DNA from: Novosphingobium sp. ST904
GTDB taxonomy: Bacteria > Pseudomonadota > Alphaproteobacteria > Sphingomonadales > Sphingomonadaceae
Direction: 5' to 3'
NCBI RefSeq assembly: GCF_001298105.1
Contig: NZ_LGJH01000140.1
Span: forward strand, 1 to 64,000
Length of the DNA: 64,000 nt
The notes under the pieces were generated by a model, which saw only the letters and a list, made by a program, of their open reading frames with translations, did no database searches and was not told the origin of the DNA. This document shows positions 1 to 7,429 of this stretch, piece by piece. Within the stretch, counting starts at the first letter, position 1, and the number at the start of each line of letters is the position of its first letter. Both the position numbers and the translations under genes were made by a program.

Positions 1-609
1 CGCTACACGATATGACCGCTGCCCCACCGTCTTCTTTTCCGCACTCGCCTTGGCTGCAACTGTCCTCTTCTGGCTCTGATCAGTGAGTCCTGAGCCTAAT
101 GCACGAGTTCGGCGTGCCGTTTCGCGGTGGCCTTTTCTTTCTAGTATCTTCAGCACTGCAAGCAGCTCAGCCGGCTCAATTTCTGAAATCGGACGGTTAC
201 CAAGAGCGGGAGTGAGGTGGGAAAGGTACCATCGCGCCTTGTCAATTGTGGCCTCGGCCTTGTTTTCGGCGACCAATTTTACTGCAATGAAATCTTCGGC
301 CACCGATTGAAAGGTATTTCCCGCACTGATCTTGGCAGCAATCTTAGCCATTTTGTGCTCATGGGCAGGATCTGTGCCTGTCGCCAATTTAGCATTTGCG
401 TCGTCACGCGCTTTTCGCGCGTCAGCCAAGCCAATTCTCGGATAATCACCGAGCGAGAGCAGTTTTTCCTTTCCTGCTACTCGAAACTTGAGGCGCCACA
501 GCTTTCCGCCTGCCGGGCTTACAAACAGAAATAGCCCGCCACTGTCTGCCAACTTGTAGGCTTTCTCGCGCGGCTTGGCATTTCGGACAGTAACATCGGT
601 AAGCGCCAT
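1..609 (-). CDS. Tyrosine-type integrase, N-terminal part, 3' end outside window
   Basis: The minus strand reads open from ATG at 609 to the window edge (203 codons). Residues 1-80 resemble the Arm-DNA-binding domain of P4/CP4-57-like integrases (start MALTDVTVRNAKPREKAYKL, later LSLGDYPRIGLADAR). Residues 95-173 resemble the core-binding SAM-like domain and end in ARRTRALGS. Family members normally continue into the catalytic domain, but from about residue 174 (position 90) the frame reads GLTDQSQKRTVAAKASAEKK, lysine/alanine-rich and unlike any catalytic segment I know. No R-H-R-Y residues are visible. The gene lies downstream of, and codirectional with, tRNA-Thr, the classic island arrangement, and its base composition is less GC-rich than the rest. 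It may be a chimeric or decayed integrase. Confidence 0.75.
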   Translation of the reverse strand, partial: MALTDVTVRNAKPREKAYKLADSGGLFLFVSPAGGKLWRLKFRVAGKEKLLSLGDYPRIGLADARKARDDANAKLATGTDPAHEHKMAKIAAKISAGNTFQSVAEDFIAVKLVAENKAEATIDKARWYLSHLTPALGNRPISEIEPAELLAVLKILERKGHRETARRTRALGSGLTDQSQKRTVAAKASAEKKTVGQRSYRVA

Positions 610-629
610 TCGAATCCCCCGATTCATGG

Positions 630-760
630 TTCTGGGGGTATCCATTGAGAGGCCTGAGCGGAATACCCCCAATGATACCCCGTTCTGGGGGTATCTGTCA
701 GCGAACGCGCGCGAACGCAGGCAGACACTGCTTACTAGATATCGCTGATTTTCTGGGGGT
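630..760. repeat. Iterated TTCTGGGGGTATC motif between integrase and tRNA
   Basis: TTCTGGGGGTATC occurs exactly at 630-642 and 683-695 in direct orientation. A shortened copy (TTCTGGGGGT) is at 751-760, and two inverted versions are at 661-672 and 674-682. They fill the 187-bp gap between the integrase start and the tRNA 3' end. Integrase arm-type sites are often short iterated motifs placed there, so these may be arm or excisionase sites; that role is inferred. Confidence 0.5.
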
Positions 761-796
761 TCAAGGGACGTTGGCGAACGTCTGTGAACAGGGGAG

Positions 797-872
797 TGGT
801 GCCGCTTACGTGACTCGAACACGTGACCCCATCATTACGAATGATGTGCTCTACCAACTGAGCTAAAGCGGC
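797..872 (-). tRNA. tRNA-Thr (anticodon CGT)
   Basis: The reverse strand folds as a full cloverleaf. The acceptor GCCGCTT pairs with AAGCGGC, the D arm contains AGCTCAGTTGGTAGAGC, and the anticodon stem CATCA/TGATG closes loop TTCGTAA with anticodon CGT, which reads ACG threonine codons. The T arm carries GTTCGAGTC. The 3' CCA is encoded (799-797), after discriminator A at 800. Its 3' end faces the integrase gene, so it is the likely attachment site of the element extending left of the window. Confidence 0.95.
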
Positions 873-996
873 ATGCCTTGGTCGGGCCGGGTGCAATCCG
901 GCGCCGGGGCAGGGGGCGCCTTTACCGGGGAGTGGGGGCGCGTGCAAGGGGCTTTCTTATCGATCGTGCGATCTCCGGCTTTCTGCTCGCAAATCC

Positions 997-2232
997 CTAT
1001 ATTCCATAGCGCAGTTTGATGGCGCGGTAGCGCTGGCGGAGCAGTTCGGCGCGTTGGTCGGGCGAGGTGCGGGCGGTTCCCGGCGGGAGGTGATCGGCCA
1101 GTTCGATGGCCTTGACCAGGCGGGTGCGGAACGTGGCGGGCTGCTGGCTCATCAGGTTGCGGTATGTGAGGTTTCCGTCCGAAAAGCCCTGCGTGTCCAG
1201 CCAGTTATGGAGGCCGGGGTCTTCGTGGGAGAGAATCAGGCGGACGATGCCGTCGCCGTCCACTTTCGTGCGCGCGGGCGTGTAGCTGACGGGGCGGTGG
1301 AGGAAGTCCATCGATCCCATCAGCGCGCCGCCCATGCCGAACAGCCAGAAGCCGGGATGCCAGTCCATCTCCACGATCAGCGCCTCGTCCGGTTCGAGGC
1401 GCCAGACCATGTGCGCGGCCATGCGGCCGCGTTTGGCGTCGCTGGTGTCGTTGGCGGCCTTGTCTGCCGGGAACATGTTGAGGCTGGCAGGATCGCATAC
1501 CCCGCGCGAGGTGCGCCAGGCGTGTTCGGGCCAGTCGCGCATCAGGCCGGTGACGAAATCTCCGGCCCAGTTCATCGCCTCGCCCATCTGTGCGGGCGAG
1601 GGCAGGGGGCGGGGCGTGGCCATGCCGATCCGCTCGATGGTGAGGGTGGTGGGGGTTTCGCCCCAGGCGTCGAAGGCCTCGCGGATGAACAGCTTGCGCG
1701 AGCCGGGCGTGGTGGGGAGCCAGTTCCTGTCCCGTGGCGGCCCGCCGATGGTCACTGCGAAGGTGCCGTCCGCCCCGGTTTCGATCTGGTGGCCGAACAA
1801 GTTGGCTTCCGGGATGTCGCCGAAGGGTTCGTGCAGGCTGGGCCAGTCGGTGCCGGGGATCGTGTCGGGGCGCGGGCCTTGCACCGTGATGTTGAGCCAG
1901 CGCGCCGTGCCGCGGCGGCCCGAGAGGCGGTAGACGTGTTCCCCGGAAATCCACGCCTGGCGATAAGTGAAGTCCGCCAGGTCGCCGCCCAGCTTCATCG
2001 TCGGCGTGGTGAAGGGGTGGATCTGCGGAAAGGCCGGGTCGCGGGTTTCCAGCGCGAGGTCGAAGGCCTGTCCGAGGTTCTGCGTGAGGAAGCGGAAGGC
2101 ATCCGCGCGCTGAAGCGGGTTGGCCGGGTTCGCGTCCTTGAAGGCGGATTGTCCGGCCTGTTTCAACTGCTCGCAGAAGCTGTCCCACGCGGCCTTGAGC
2201 GCGGGATCGTCGGTTGCGTCGCCAAAGGCCAT
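997..2232 (-). CDS. DUF1214 domain-containing protein
   Basis: 411 codons starting MAFGDATDDP. An upstream in-frame extension exists, but it overlaps the preceding gene and lacks family-like sequence, so ATG 2232 is chosen, 2 bp after the stop of the isomerase-like gene. The C-terminal half (about 290-400) matches what I recall of DUF1214 proteins, including the segment MVWRLEPDEALIVEMDWHPG and a terminal ELLRQRYRAIKLRYGI. No signal peptide or membrane segment is seen, so it is probably cytoplasmic. DUF1214 proteins are frequent in sphingomonad and actinobacterial degradation clusters, but their biochemical role is unclear. It is the last gene of a tightly packed operon with the isomerase-like, sulfotransferase and LLM oxidoreductase genes. 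Confidence 0.8.
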   Translation of the reverse strand: MAFGDATDDPALKAAWDSFCEQLKQAGQSAFKDANPANPLQRADAFRFLTQNLGQAFDLALETRDPAFPQIHPFTTPTMKLGGDLADFTYRQAWISGEHVYRLSGRRGTARWLNITVQGPRPDTIPGTDWPSLHEPFGDIPEANLFGHQIETGADGTFAVTIGGPPRDRNWLPTTPGSRKLFIREAFDAWGETPTTLTIERIGMATPRPLPSPAQMGEAMNWAGDFVTGLMRDWPEHAWRTSRGVCDPASLNMFPADKAANDTSDAKRGRMAAHMVWRLEPDEALIVEMDWHPGFWLFGMGGALMGSMDFLHRPVSYTPARTKVDGDGIVRLILSHEDPGLHNWLDTQGFSDGNLTYRNLMSQQPATFRTRLVKAIELADHLPPGTARTSPDQRAELLRQRYRAIKLRYGI

Positions 2233-2234
2233 CG

Positions 2235-3043
2235 TCAGGCTCCCAGTCGGGTGAGGAGGTCGGAAAGGTTTCGTGCCGCGCGCGTGCAGGCTTTTGCCGC
2301 GCCTTCGGCCTCGATGCGGGGGCCGAGCAGTTCGAGGTCGAACAGGCCGGTGTAGCCGAGTTCCAGCACGTCGCGCAGGATCGCCGCCAGCGGTACCGCG
2401 CCATCGCCCGGCACCGCGCGGCAGGGGGTGGTGCGGTCGCCGGGGACATGGTCGCTCACTTGCACCAGGCCGGCGAGGGGCAGGGCCTCGGCCAGCTTTT
2501 CGCGCAGCATGGCCTCGCTCCAGCAGGCGTGGAGATCGACGCAGAGGCCGATACCGGCGGCCTGCGCAAGATGCCGGGCATCGGGCAGGGTATGGGCGAT
2601 GTGGATGTCCACCGTGAGCGGGGAGGCGTTTTCCACCAGCAGGGAGACGCCGCTGGCGGCGGCGTGTTCGCGGCAGGGCGCCAGCAGGGCGGCGAAGCGC
2701 TGCGCCGCCTGTTCCCATGACAGCGCGCCGCGCCCGCCGGTGATGAGATAGATCGACGGCGCGCGGAGCTGCGCCGCAAGGTCGATCACGCGCATCAGTG
2801 CGGGCGTGGCCATCCCTGAATCGCGTTCGAGATCGGGGTGGAGCGCGAAGGGGTGGTTGATGCAGCCCACCGTCACCCTGCCGCGCTGCACTGCTTCGTG
2901 CGCAGCATGGATGTCTTCCGGCTGAAGCAGGCGCGGGGAAACCAGCGTCGCATCTGCACGCCGATGGTGCAGCAGAAGTCGATGAACCCGGCGGTCGAGC
3001 GATCGACCATGGCGACCTGGTGCAGGCTGACGCGGGGGTGCAT
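2235..3043 (-). CDS. Sugar phosphate isomerase/epimerase-like TIM-barrel protein (frameshifted)
   Basis: The AP-endonuclease-2-type TIM barrel (xylose isomerase-like) is recognisable by LYLITGGRG-like and LVENAS segments, GLCVDLHACW and GLFDLELLGP. Known relatives are isomerases, epimerases or dehydratases acting on sugar-like substrates; the substrate here is unknown. The true start is ATG 3043, overlapping the sulfotransferase stop (TGATG), with MHPRVSLHQVAMVDRS. That frame closes early. The downstream frame continues as DATLVSPRLLQPEDIHAAHE if one G is restored near 2956 (GTGGCA read as GTGCA). The restored length is 269 aa. The indel resembles those in many other genes here and is probably a sequence error. 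It belongs to the four-gene operon. Confidence 0.75.
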
Positions 3044-4209
3044 CAATGGCGCCTTTCGATTTCGACGCCGAAGCGCTCCCGGAAGGGGGCGAACTCCTCG
3101 TTCAGGGCTTCAAGGTCGTATCCGGCATCGACCAGTACCTGGGTGGAGTAATGGAACTTGCCGTGGCGGTCGCCCTTGTTTTCCGCCAGATAGCGCCGCA
3201 TCGCGCCTTCCGCTTCGGGCGTGAAGGCACGGCCGGTAAAGGCGTAGTAATCGCGGATCACGCTGACGGGATCGGCCACGAAATCGCGGTAGCGCACATG
3301 GCGGATGCGCGGATCGCTTGCCAGCGGATGGGCCATCGTATTGCCGATCGACCAGCGCACGCGCTCCAGATGGGCGCGGGCTTCCTTCACCAGATCGATC
3401 TTGCCGACCACGCCGTCCATGATGTCCGCCATCATCATCGTCGAACTGGCGGCCACCATCACCGGATCGCGGTGGAGCCAGACCAGCGAGGCATCCGGAT
3501 AGGCATCGAAGAAGGCATCGAGCCGGGTGGTGTGGAACCCCTTGAGCACCCAGTGGCGTGCCGGGCGCCGGTATTGCAGCGCCTGCAGCATGGCCTTGTG
3601 GATGCGGTACTGAGCGGGCGGATCGGTGGGCAGGCCGAAGGAGAGGTTCTGCATCGGCACGCGCCACCAAGCCGTGGGCGTCATCACCCGGAAATCGAAG
3701 GCCCAGGTCCGCTCGTCTTCGGGCAGGCCTTCGCCCAGCATGTCGTTATAGGGGTGGCAGTGCAGCCAGCGCGGCATCTTCGCGTTGATCTCGCGCCATT
3801 CGGCATCGGCGGCCGCGATGCGGGGATCGGTGCCATCGACCGTCCCCGGCGGCGGCGAGGGGTGCATGACCTCCCAGAACCGCAGCGCCCGTGCCGCGGG
3901 ATCGACGGCGAGGAGGGCGTGCATCAGTGTCGTGCCGGAGCGCGGTTCGCCGCTGACGAACATCGGGCGGTCGATCGTTTCCTCGGCGAGCGGGAAGCGC
4001 TGGCGGTCCTCGAAGAAGCGCAGGCGGTCGGTCAGCAGCCAGAGCACGTTCTCCGCCGCCGCCGCGCGGCCCGCAGCGTCCATGGCGATGGTATTGATAT
4101 GTTCCACGGCGAGGGCGAAGCGCTGGGGAAAACCGTGGTCGGCCCAGTCCGAAAGGCCGGTGCGTTGCTGCGCTTCAAGCAGCAATTGCTGCGCGTCGAG
4201 TTCGGCCAT
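3043..4209 (-). CDS. Sulfotransferase family protein
   Basis: 388 aa. Residues 83-100 read MFVSGEPRSGTTLMHALL, the 5'-phosphosulfate (PAPS) binding loop of the Sulfotransfer_3 family. A 3'-phosphate-binding segment is likely around VWLHRDPVMVAASS. Such proteins transfer sulfuryl groups from PAPS to hydroxyls, but many bacterial members in catabolic clusters have no proven activity. There is no signal peptide, so it should be cytoplasmic. It follows the LLM oxidoreductase with essentially no spacer (stop at 4211, start at 4209) and overlaps the isomerase-like gene at TGATG, implying translational coupling. The context suggests modification or breakdown of a cyclic, possibly terpenoid or steroid-like compound; that is inference. 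Confidence 0.85.
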   Translation of the reverse strand: MAELDAQQLLLEAQQRTGLSDWADHGFPQRFALAVEHINTIAMDAAGRAAAAENVLWLLTDRLRFFEDRQRFPLAEETIDRPMFVSGEPRSGTTLMHALLAVDPAARALRFWEVMHPSPPPGTVDGTDPRIAAADAEWREINAKMPRWLHCHPYNDMLGEGLPEDERTWAFDFRVMTPTAWWRVPMQNLSFGLPTDPPAQYRIHKAMLQALQYRRPARHWVLKGFHTTRLDAFFDAYPDASLVWLHRDPVMVAASSTMMMADIMDGVVGKIDLVKEARAHLERVRWSIGNTMAHPLASDPRIRHVRYRDFVADPVSVIRDYYAFTGRAFTPEAEGAMRRYLAENKGDRHGKFHYSTQVLVDAGYDLEALNEEFAPFRERFGVEIERRH

Positions 4210-4210
4210 C

Positions 4211-5341
4211 TCAGCCCTCCACCAGCTTCGCGATTTCGTCTTCGGTTTCCCGGACCTTGGCGGCGCTGGTGGCGGAGAATTTCATGCCGCCCATCGCCCC
4301 GTATTCCATCAGCTTGTAGACGCGCATCCCGGCATCGGCGAAGCCCTTGATCTTGAGCGCCACTTCCCTGGGCGTGCCGGTGGGCAGCACGTCGCGGATG
4401 GCCTGGGGGTCCATCTCGTCGCAGAACCTCACCATCTTGTCGCGGCTGAGGCGCACGGGATCGAAGTCCATGATGCCGCGCCAGTCGGGGCCCATGGGAT
4501 GGTCGTAGCCGAACTGCGCAAGGTCTTTCGCGGTCATCATCAGGATGATCGACTTCACCATCGGCGCGCGCAGCATCTCGTCGATCTCTTCGGGTTCGCC
4601 GATCAGGCACATCTGCGTGATGGCGGGGGTGAAGTGGCTCATGTCGCGCCCGGCTGCATCGCCCGCGTCAAGGATGACCTTGAGCTTGGCGGCATAGTCT
4701 TCCGGCGTCCACGAACCCGCGGGCCACCAGCCGTCCGCCTCGCGCCCGGTGATGGACAGCATCCTCGGCCCCGCCGCGCCCAGCCAGATCGGCGGCGCCT
4801 TGCCCTCGTAGAACTCGGTGTCCAGCCGGGCGTGGTGGAGGTGGAAGAACTGTCCTTCGAAATCGACCGGGCCGTCCGAATGCCACAGCAGCTTGATGAC
4901 CTTGATCGCCTCTTCCAGCCGCCCCACCGGCTTGTCGAAATCGAAGCCGTAGGGAACCGTGTTTTCCAGCTCGCCCGATCCCAGGCCGAGGATGAAACGG
5001 CCTTTCGACAAGTGGCTGATCGTCAGCGCGGTCTGCGCCAGCAGCGAGGGGTGGCGGCGCACGGTGTCGACCACCGTGGTCGCCAGCGGCGTGTTCTGCG
5101 TCAGCACCGCCGTTGCCGCCGCCACTGCCAGACCGTCGAGATGGCGGTGCGGGCTGGGGGAGGCCTTGGCGAGGTCGGTGAATTCCGGCGTCCAGATCGA
5201 ATCGGGCCAGAAGCTCACCATGTGATCGGGCAGCCAGATCGAGTGGTAGCGCCCCGAATCGTAGTCCTGCGCCATCTGGATGCCGAGCGGCAGGGTGGTT
5301 CGCAGGAAGGCTGCGGGCTGCACTTTCATGGCCACGGGCAT
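4211..5341 (-). CDS. LLM-class flavin-dependent oxidoreductase
   Basis: 376 aa, luciferase-like monooxygenase fold. Markers are the N-terminal YHSIWLPDHM, the segment GRFILGLGSGELENTVPYG (about 114-132), PPIWLGAAGPRML (about 185-197) and GREADGWWPAG. These resemble the F420-dependent methylenetetrahydromethanopterin-reductase-like branch. Whether the cofactor is F420 or FMN cannot be decided here; most sphingomonads are not known F420 producers. ATG 5341 is used; a second Met five codons in is possible. It is the first gene of the minus-strand operon running to 997 and is divergent from the LuxR-type gene at 5470 across a 128-bp shared promoter region, which suggests control by that regulator. 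Confidence 0.85.
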   Translation of the reverse strand: MPVAMKVQPAAFLRTTLPLGIQMAQDYDSGRYHSIWLPDHMVSFWPDSIWTPEFTDLAKASPSPHRHLDGLAVAAATAVLTQNTPLATTVVDTVRRHPSLLAQTALTISHLSKGRFILGLGSGELENTVPYGFDFDKPVGRLEEAIKVIKLLWHSDGPVDFEGQFFHLHHARLDTEFYEGKAPPIWLGAAGPRMLSITGREADGWWPAGSWTPEDYAAKLKVILDAGDAAGRDMSHFTPAITQMCLIGEPEEIDEMLRAPMVKSIILMMTAKDLAQFGYDHPMGPDWRGIMDFDPVRLSRDKMVRFCDEMDPQAIRDVLPTGTPREVALKIKGFADAGMRVYKLMEYGAMGGMKFSATSAAKVRETEDEIAKLVEG

Positions 5342-5469
5342 GGGTTCATCCTCTCAGGCAGCGTCCTTTCCGTACCGCCAGGGTGATGGTTCGGCGCCGC
5401 TCGTTGTTTCCGGGCACCGTTGTGAGGTAGCCCCCGGCCAAGGCAAATTCCCATTTGGGGATCACGAAA

Positions 5470-6579
5470 ATGCTGCAAGGAGAGGACGCGGCGCTGCTGG
5501 TGCCGCTGATCGAGGGACTGGTGGAAGACCCGCCCTGGCGGCGCTTCCTCGATGCCCTGCGCACGCGGGTTGCAGCGGACTATGCCAGCCTCGTGTTCCG
5601 GCCCCTGCCGCAGGGCACGCCGGAGGCGCGGGTGATCCACCTCTATTCCGGCCAGCCTTCGCCGCCGCCGATCTCGCGGCTCTACCGCGAAAGCCTCTAT
5701 CTTCGCGATCCCATGCCCTATCACGCGATGCAGGAGGGGCGGACTTACGCCCTGAACGAGCTGCTGCGCTACGGCGACCCCGGCCACGATGCCTATCTCG
5801 ACCAGCTGCTCGTTCCTTCGGGCATGAACCATATGCGGATGATCCGTTTCGCCGAACCGGGCGGGGTCAACGGCTGGATCACGATCACCCGGCGCTGCGG
5901 GGAGTTCGCCTCCGGGGTGGACCTGCTGCTCGAAGACCTCGCCCCGCACTTGCGCGCCGCGCTGGGCAGCTTCGTGGCGCTGGAGCGCGAACGCATGGGC
6001 GCGGAGATCGAGCGCGAGGCCGTGCGGCGGATGAACTTCGGCTGGGTCACGCTGGACGGGGATGGCAAGGTGCTCGATGCCGACCGTCTCGGCGCGAAGA
6101 TGCTGCAGGGGGCGGACGGGTTGACGCGCGGCCGGGACGGCCGGCTGGGCGCCCGCGATCCCCGCCTGCGGCGGCAGCTTGCCGAAGCGGTGGCCGAACT
6201 CGCGCAGGACCCGCAGGCTCGCCCCCGTGCACTGGTGCTCTGCCGCGAGCCATGGCTGGACCTGCTGCTCGTCCCTTCCGGTCGCCGCATGGGCACGACG
6301 CGGGCGGCGCCGGCGATCCTGTGCTATCTCCATGCCGATCACTGGTCCTCGGCCAACCGCTGCGGCCAGCTCGCGCAACTGTTCGACCTTACCGCCAGCG
6401 AAGCGCGGCTGGCGCTGGCCCTGAGCCGGGGACTGTCGATCGCCGAGGCGGGGCCGGAAGTGGGGCTGACGGTGGAATCCGCGCGGACCTATTCAAAGCG
6501 CATCTACGCCAAGACCGGAGCGCGGGGGCAGGCGGATCTCGTCCGTTTCATCCATCGCAGCGTGCTCGCGATTGCGTGA
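5470..6579 (+). CDS. LuxR-type HTH transcriptional regulator
   Basis: 369 aa from ATG 5470; a TTG five codons upstream is an alternative. The C-terminal 70 residues form a helix-turn-helix of LuxR character: LTASEARLALALSRGLSIAE, then GLTVESARTYSKRIYAKTGA (recognition helix near 345). The N-terminal 290 residues show no receiver, autoinducer or ATPase motif. Family relatives in sphingomonads carry an uncharacterised, PAS/GAF-like sensor here. The gene is divergent from the LLM-sulfotransferase operon and is the obvious candidate regulator of that operon. It has no visible membrane segment and is probably a cytoplasmic one-component sensor. Confidence 0.8.
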   Translation: MLQGEDAALLVPLIEGLVEDPPWRRFLDALRTRVAADYASLVFRPLPQGTPEARVIHLYSGQPSPPPISRLYRESLYLRDPMPYHAMQEGRTYALNELLRYGDPGHDAYLDQLLVPSGMNHMRMIRFAEPGGVNGWITITRRCGEFASGVDLLLEDLAPHLRAALGSFVALERERMGAEIEREAVRRMNFGWVTLDGDGKVLDADRLGAKMLQGADGLTRGRDGRLGARDPRLRRQLAEAVAELAQDPQARPRALVLCREPWLDLLLVPSGRRMGTTRAAPAILCYLHADHWSSANRCGQLAQLFDLTASEARLALALSRGLSIAEAGPEVGLTVESARTYSKRIYAKTGARGQADLVRFIHRSVLAIA

Positions 6580-6727
6580 AGCAGGGGGCGGAGGCTTCCG
6601 ATGAAGCTGCCCTTCCGAAAGGCGCCCAAGTTGGTCATGCGGCAGCTGACGGCGAACACCCCAGTCGTGCCATATCGGCAAACATGTGCTTTTCGCGCAC
6701 CGGGCCAGCTTGCCGAATGTTCACCCC

Positions 6728-6758
6728 CTTCGTCATTCCCGCGCAGGCGGGAATCCAG
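6728..6758 (+). repeat. Left 31-bp inverted repeat flanking GIY-YIG gene (REP-like)
   Basis: The core is a palindrome, ATTCCCGC (6735-6742) paired with GCGGGAAT (6747-6754). The whole 31-bp element matches the reverse complement of 7085-7115 at 29 of 31 positions. It ends 13 bp before the start codon of the enclosed nuclease gene. Repeats beginning CGTCATTCCCGCG are common dispersed elements in proteobacterial genomes. Confidence 0.8.
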
Positions 6759-6771
6759 TAGCAACCTTGCC

Positions 6772-7084
6772 ATGAAGGATACCTTCGCGCCCGGCGTCTA
6801 CATTCTCGCGTCGGCTTGTAACGGCACGCTCTACACCGGCACCACGTCGAACCTGATCCAGCGCATCGCCCAACACCGCAGCGAGTACTTCGGCGGCTTC
6901 AGCTATTGCTATGGAACCAAGCTTCTGGTGTGGTTCGAAGCGCACGCGACGATGGAACACGCGATCCAGAGAGAGAGAAGCGGATCAAGAAAGGAACCGG
7001 GGCTGGAAGCTCCGGCTGGTCGAGGAGCGAAATCCCGAGTGGCGCGATCTCGCCAGCGATTTCGGTTTCGAAGCGTTGTGCTGA
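6772..7084 (+). CDS. GIY-YIG family nuclease (UPF0213-like), frameshifted
   Basis: The restored product is about 103 aa. The GIY-YIG signature is at residues 8-24 (GVYILASACNGTLYTG), the conserved Arg lies in NLIQRIAQHR, and the metal-binding Glu in HATMEHAIQREK; the C-terminal part restores to LRLVEERNPEWRDL. As read, two indels break it: two extra bases in a GA run (about 6969-6978) and one base missing near 6993. Together they give the +1 length remainder seen. Small single-domain GIY-YIG proteins are presumed DNA nucleases, but few have known roles. The gene sits exactly between the inverted repeats 6728-6758 and 7085-7115: its stop codon abuts the right repeat. Confidence 0.85.
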
Positions 7085-7115
7085 CTGGCTTCCCGCCTTC
7101 GCGGGAATGACGAAG
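7085..7115 (-). repeat. Right 31-bp inverted repeat flanking GIY-YIG gene (REP-like)
   Basis: This is the inverted partner of 6728-6758, with two mismatches in 31 bp. It begins directly after the TGA of the nuclease gene and contains its own hairpin TTCCCGC CTTC GCGGGAA, which could also end transcription. The rest of the 345-bp gap to the SDR gene holds the palindrome at 7331 and no gene I can recognise. Confidence 0.8.
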
Positions 7116-7330
7116 AGTTGGATGCTCGGTCCTGCGGCAGCAATTTACGATGCACACCCAGAACCCGACAGTCGCCAATCCGCCCGTTCCTGCCCTCAAT
7201 GCCAAACCATCGGCTCGCTGAACGCCGGCACCCCTCCATCTCGAGATTTCTCCACGCGTCCCGGGCGGTCCTTGGGGGCGCCGTGTTTCCTGTGACTTGG
7301 ATACATTTCCAGAACCTCGCAGCAGCGATT

Positions 7331-7344
7331 TGAACATATGTTCA
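7331..7344. promoter_or_regulatory. Perfect 14-bp palindrome, candidate operator
   Basis: TGAACATATGTTCA is fully self-complementary and lies 86 bp before the first SDR gene start (7430). Palindromes of this length upstream of short-chain dehydrogenase operons are often bound by TetR-family repressors. No TetR gene is in the window, so the binder is unknown. Confidence 0.5.
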
Positions 7345-7429
7345 GCATTTCCCGTTGACTTAGGGCCAGATGATCTCCAGCCAATGGATACGAAGCGGCC
7401 GCAAGGTGCGCGCGGTGGAGTGGAGAAGG

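Noticed and set aside
1054..2355. Long plus-strand open frame (433 codons) opposite the DUF1214 gene
   Set aside because: It lies antisense to a gene with clear family similarity and its product is Arg/Gly/Val-rich without motifs; a high-GC shadow frame.
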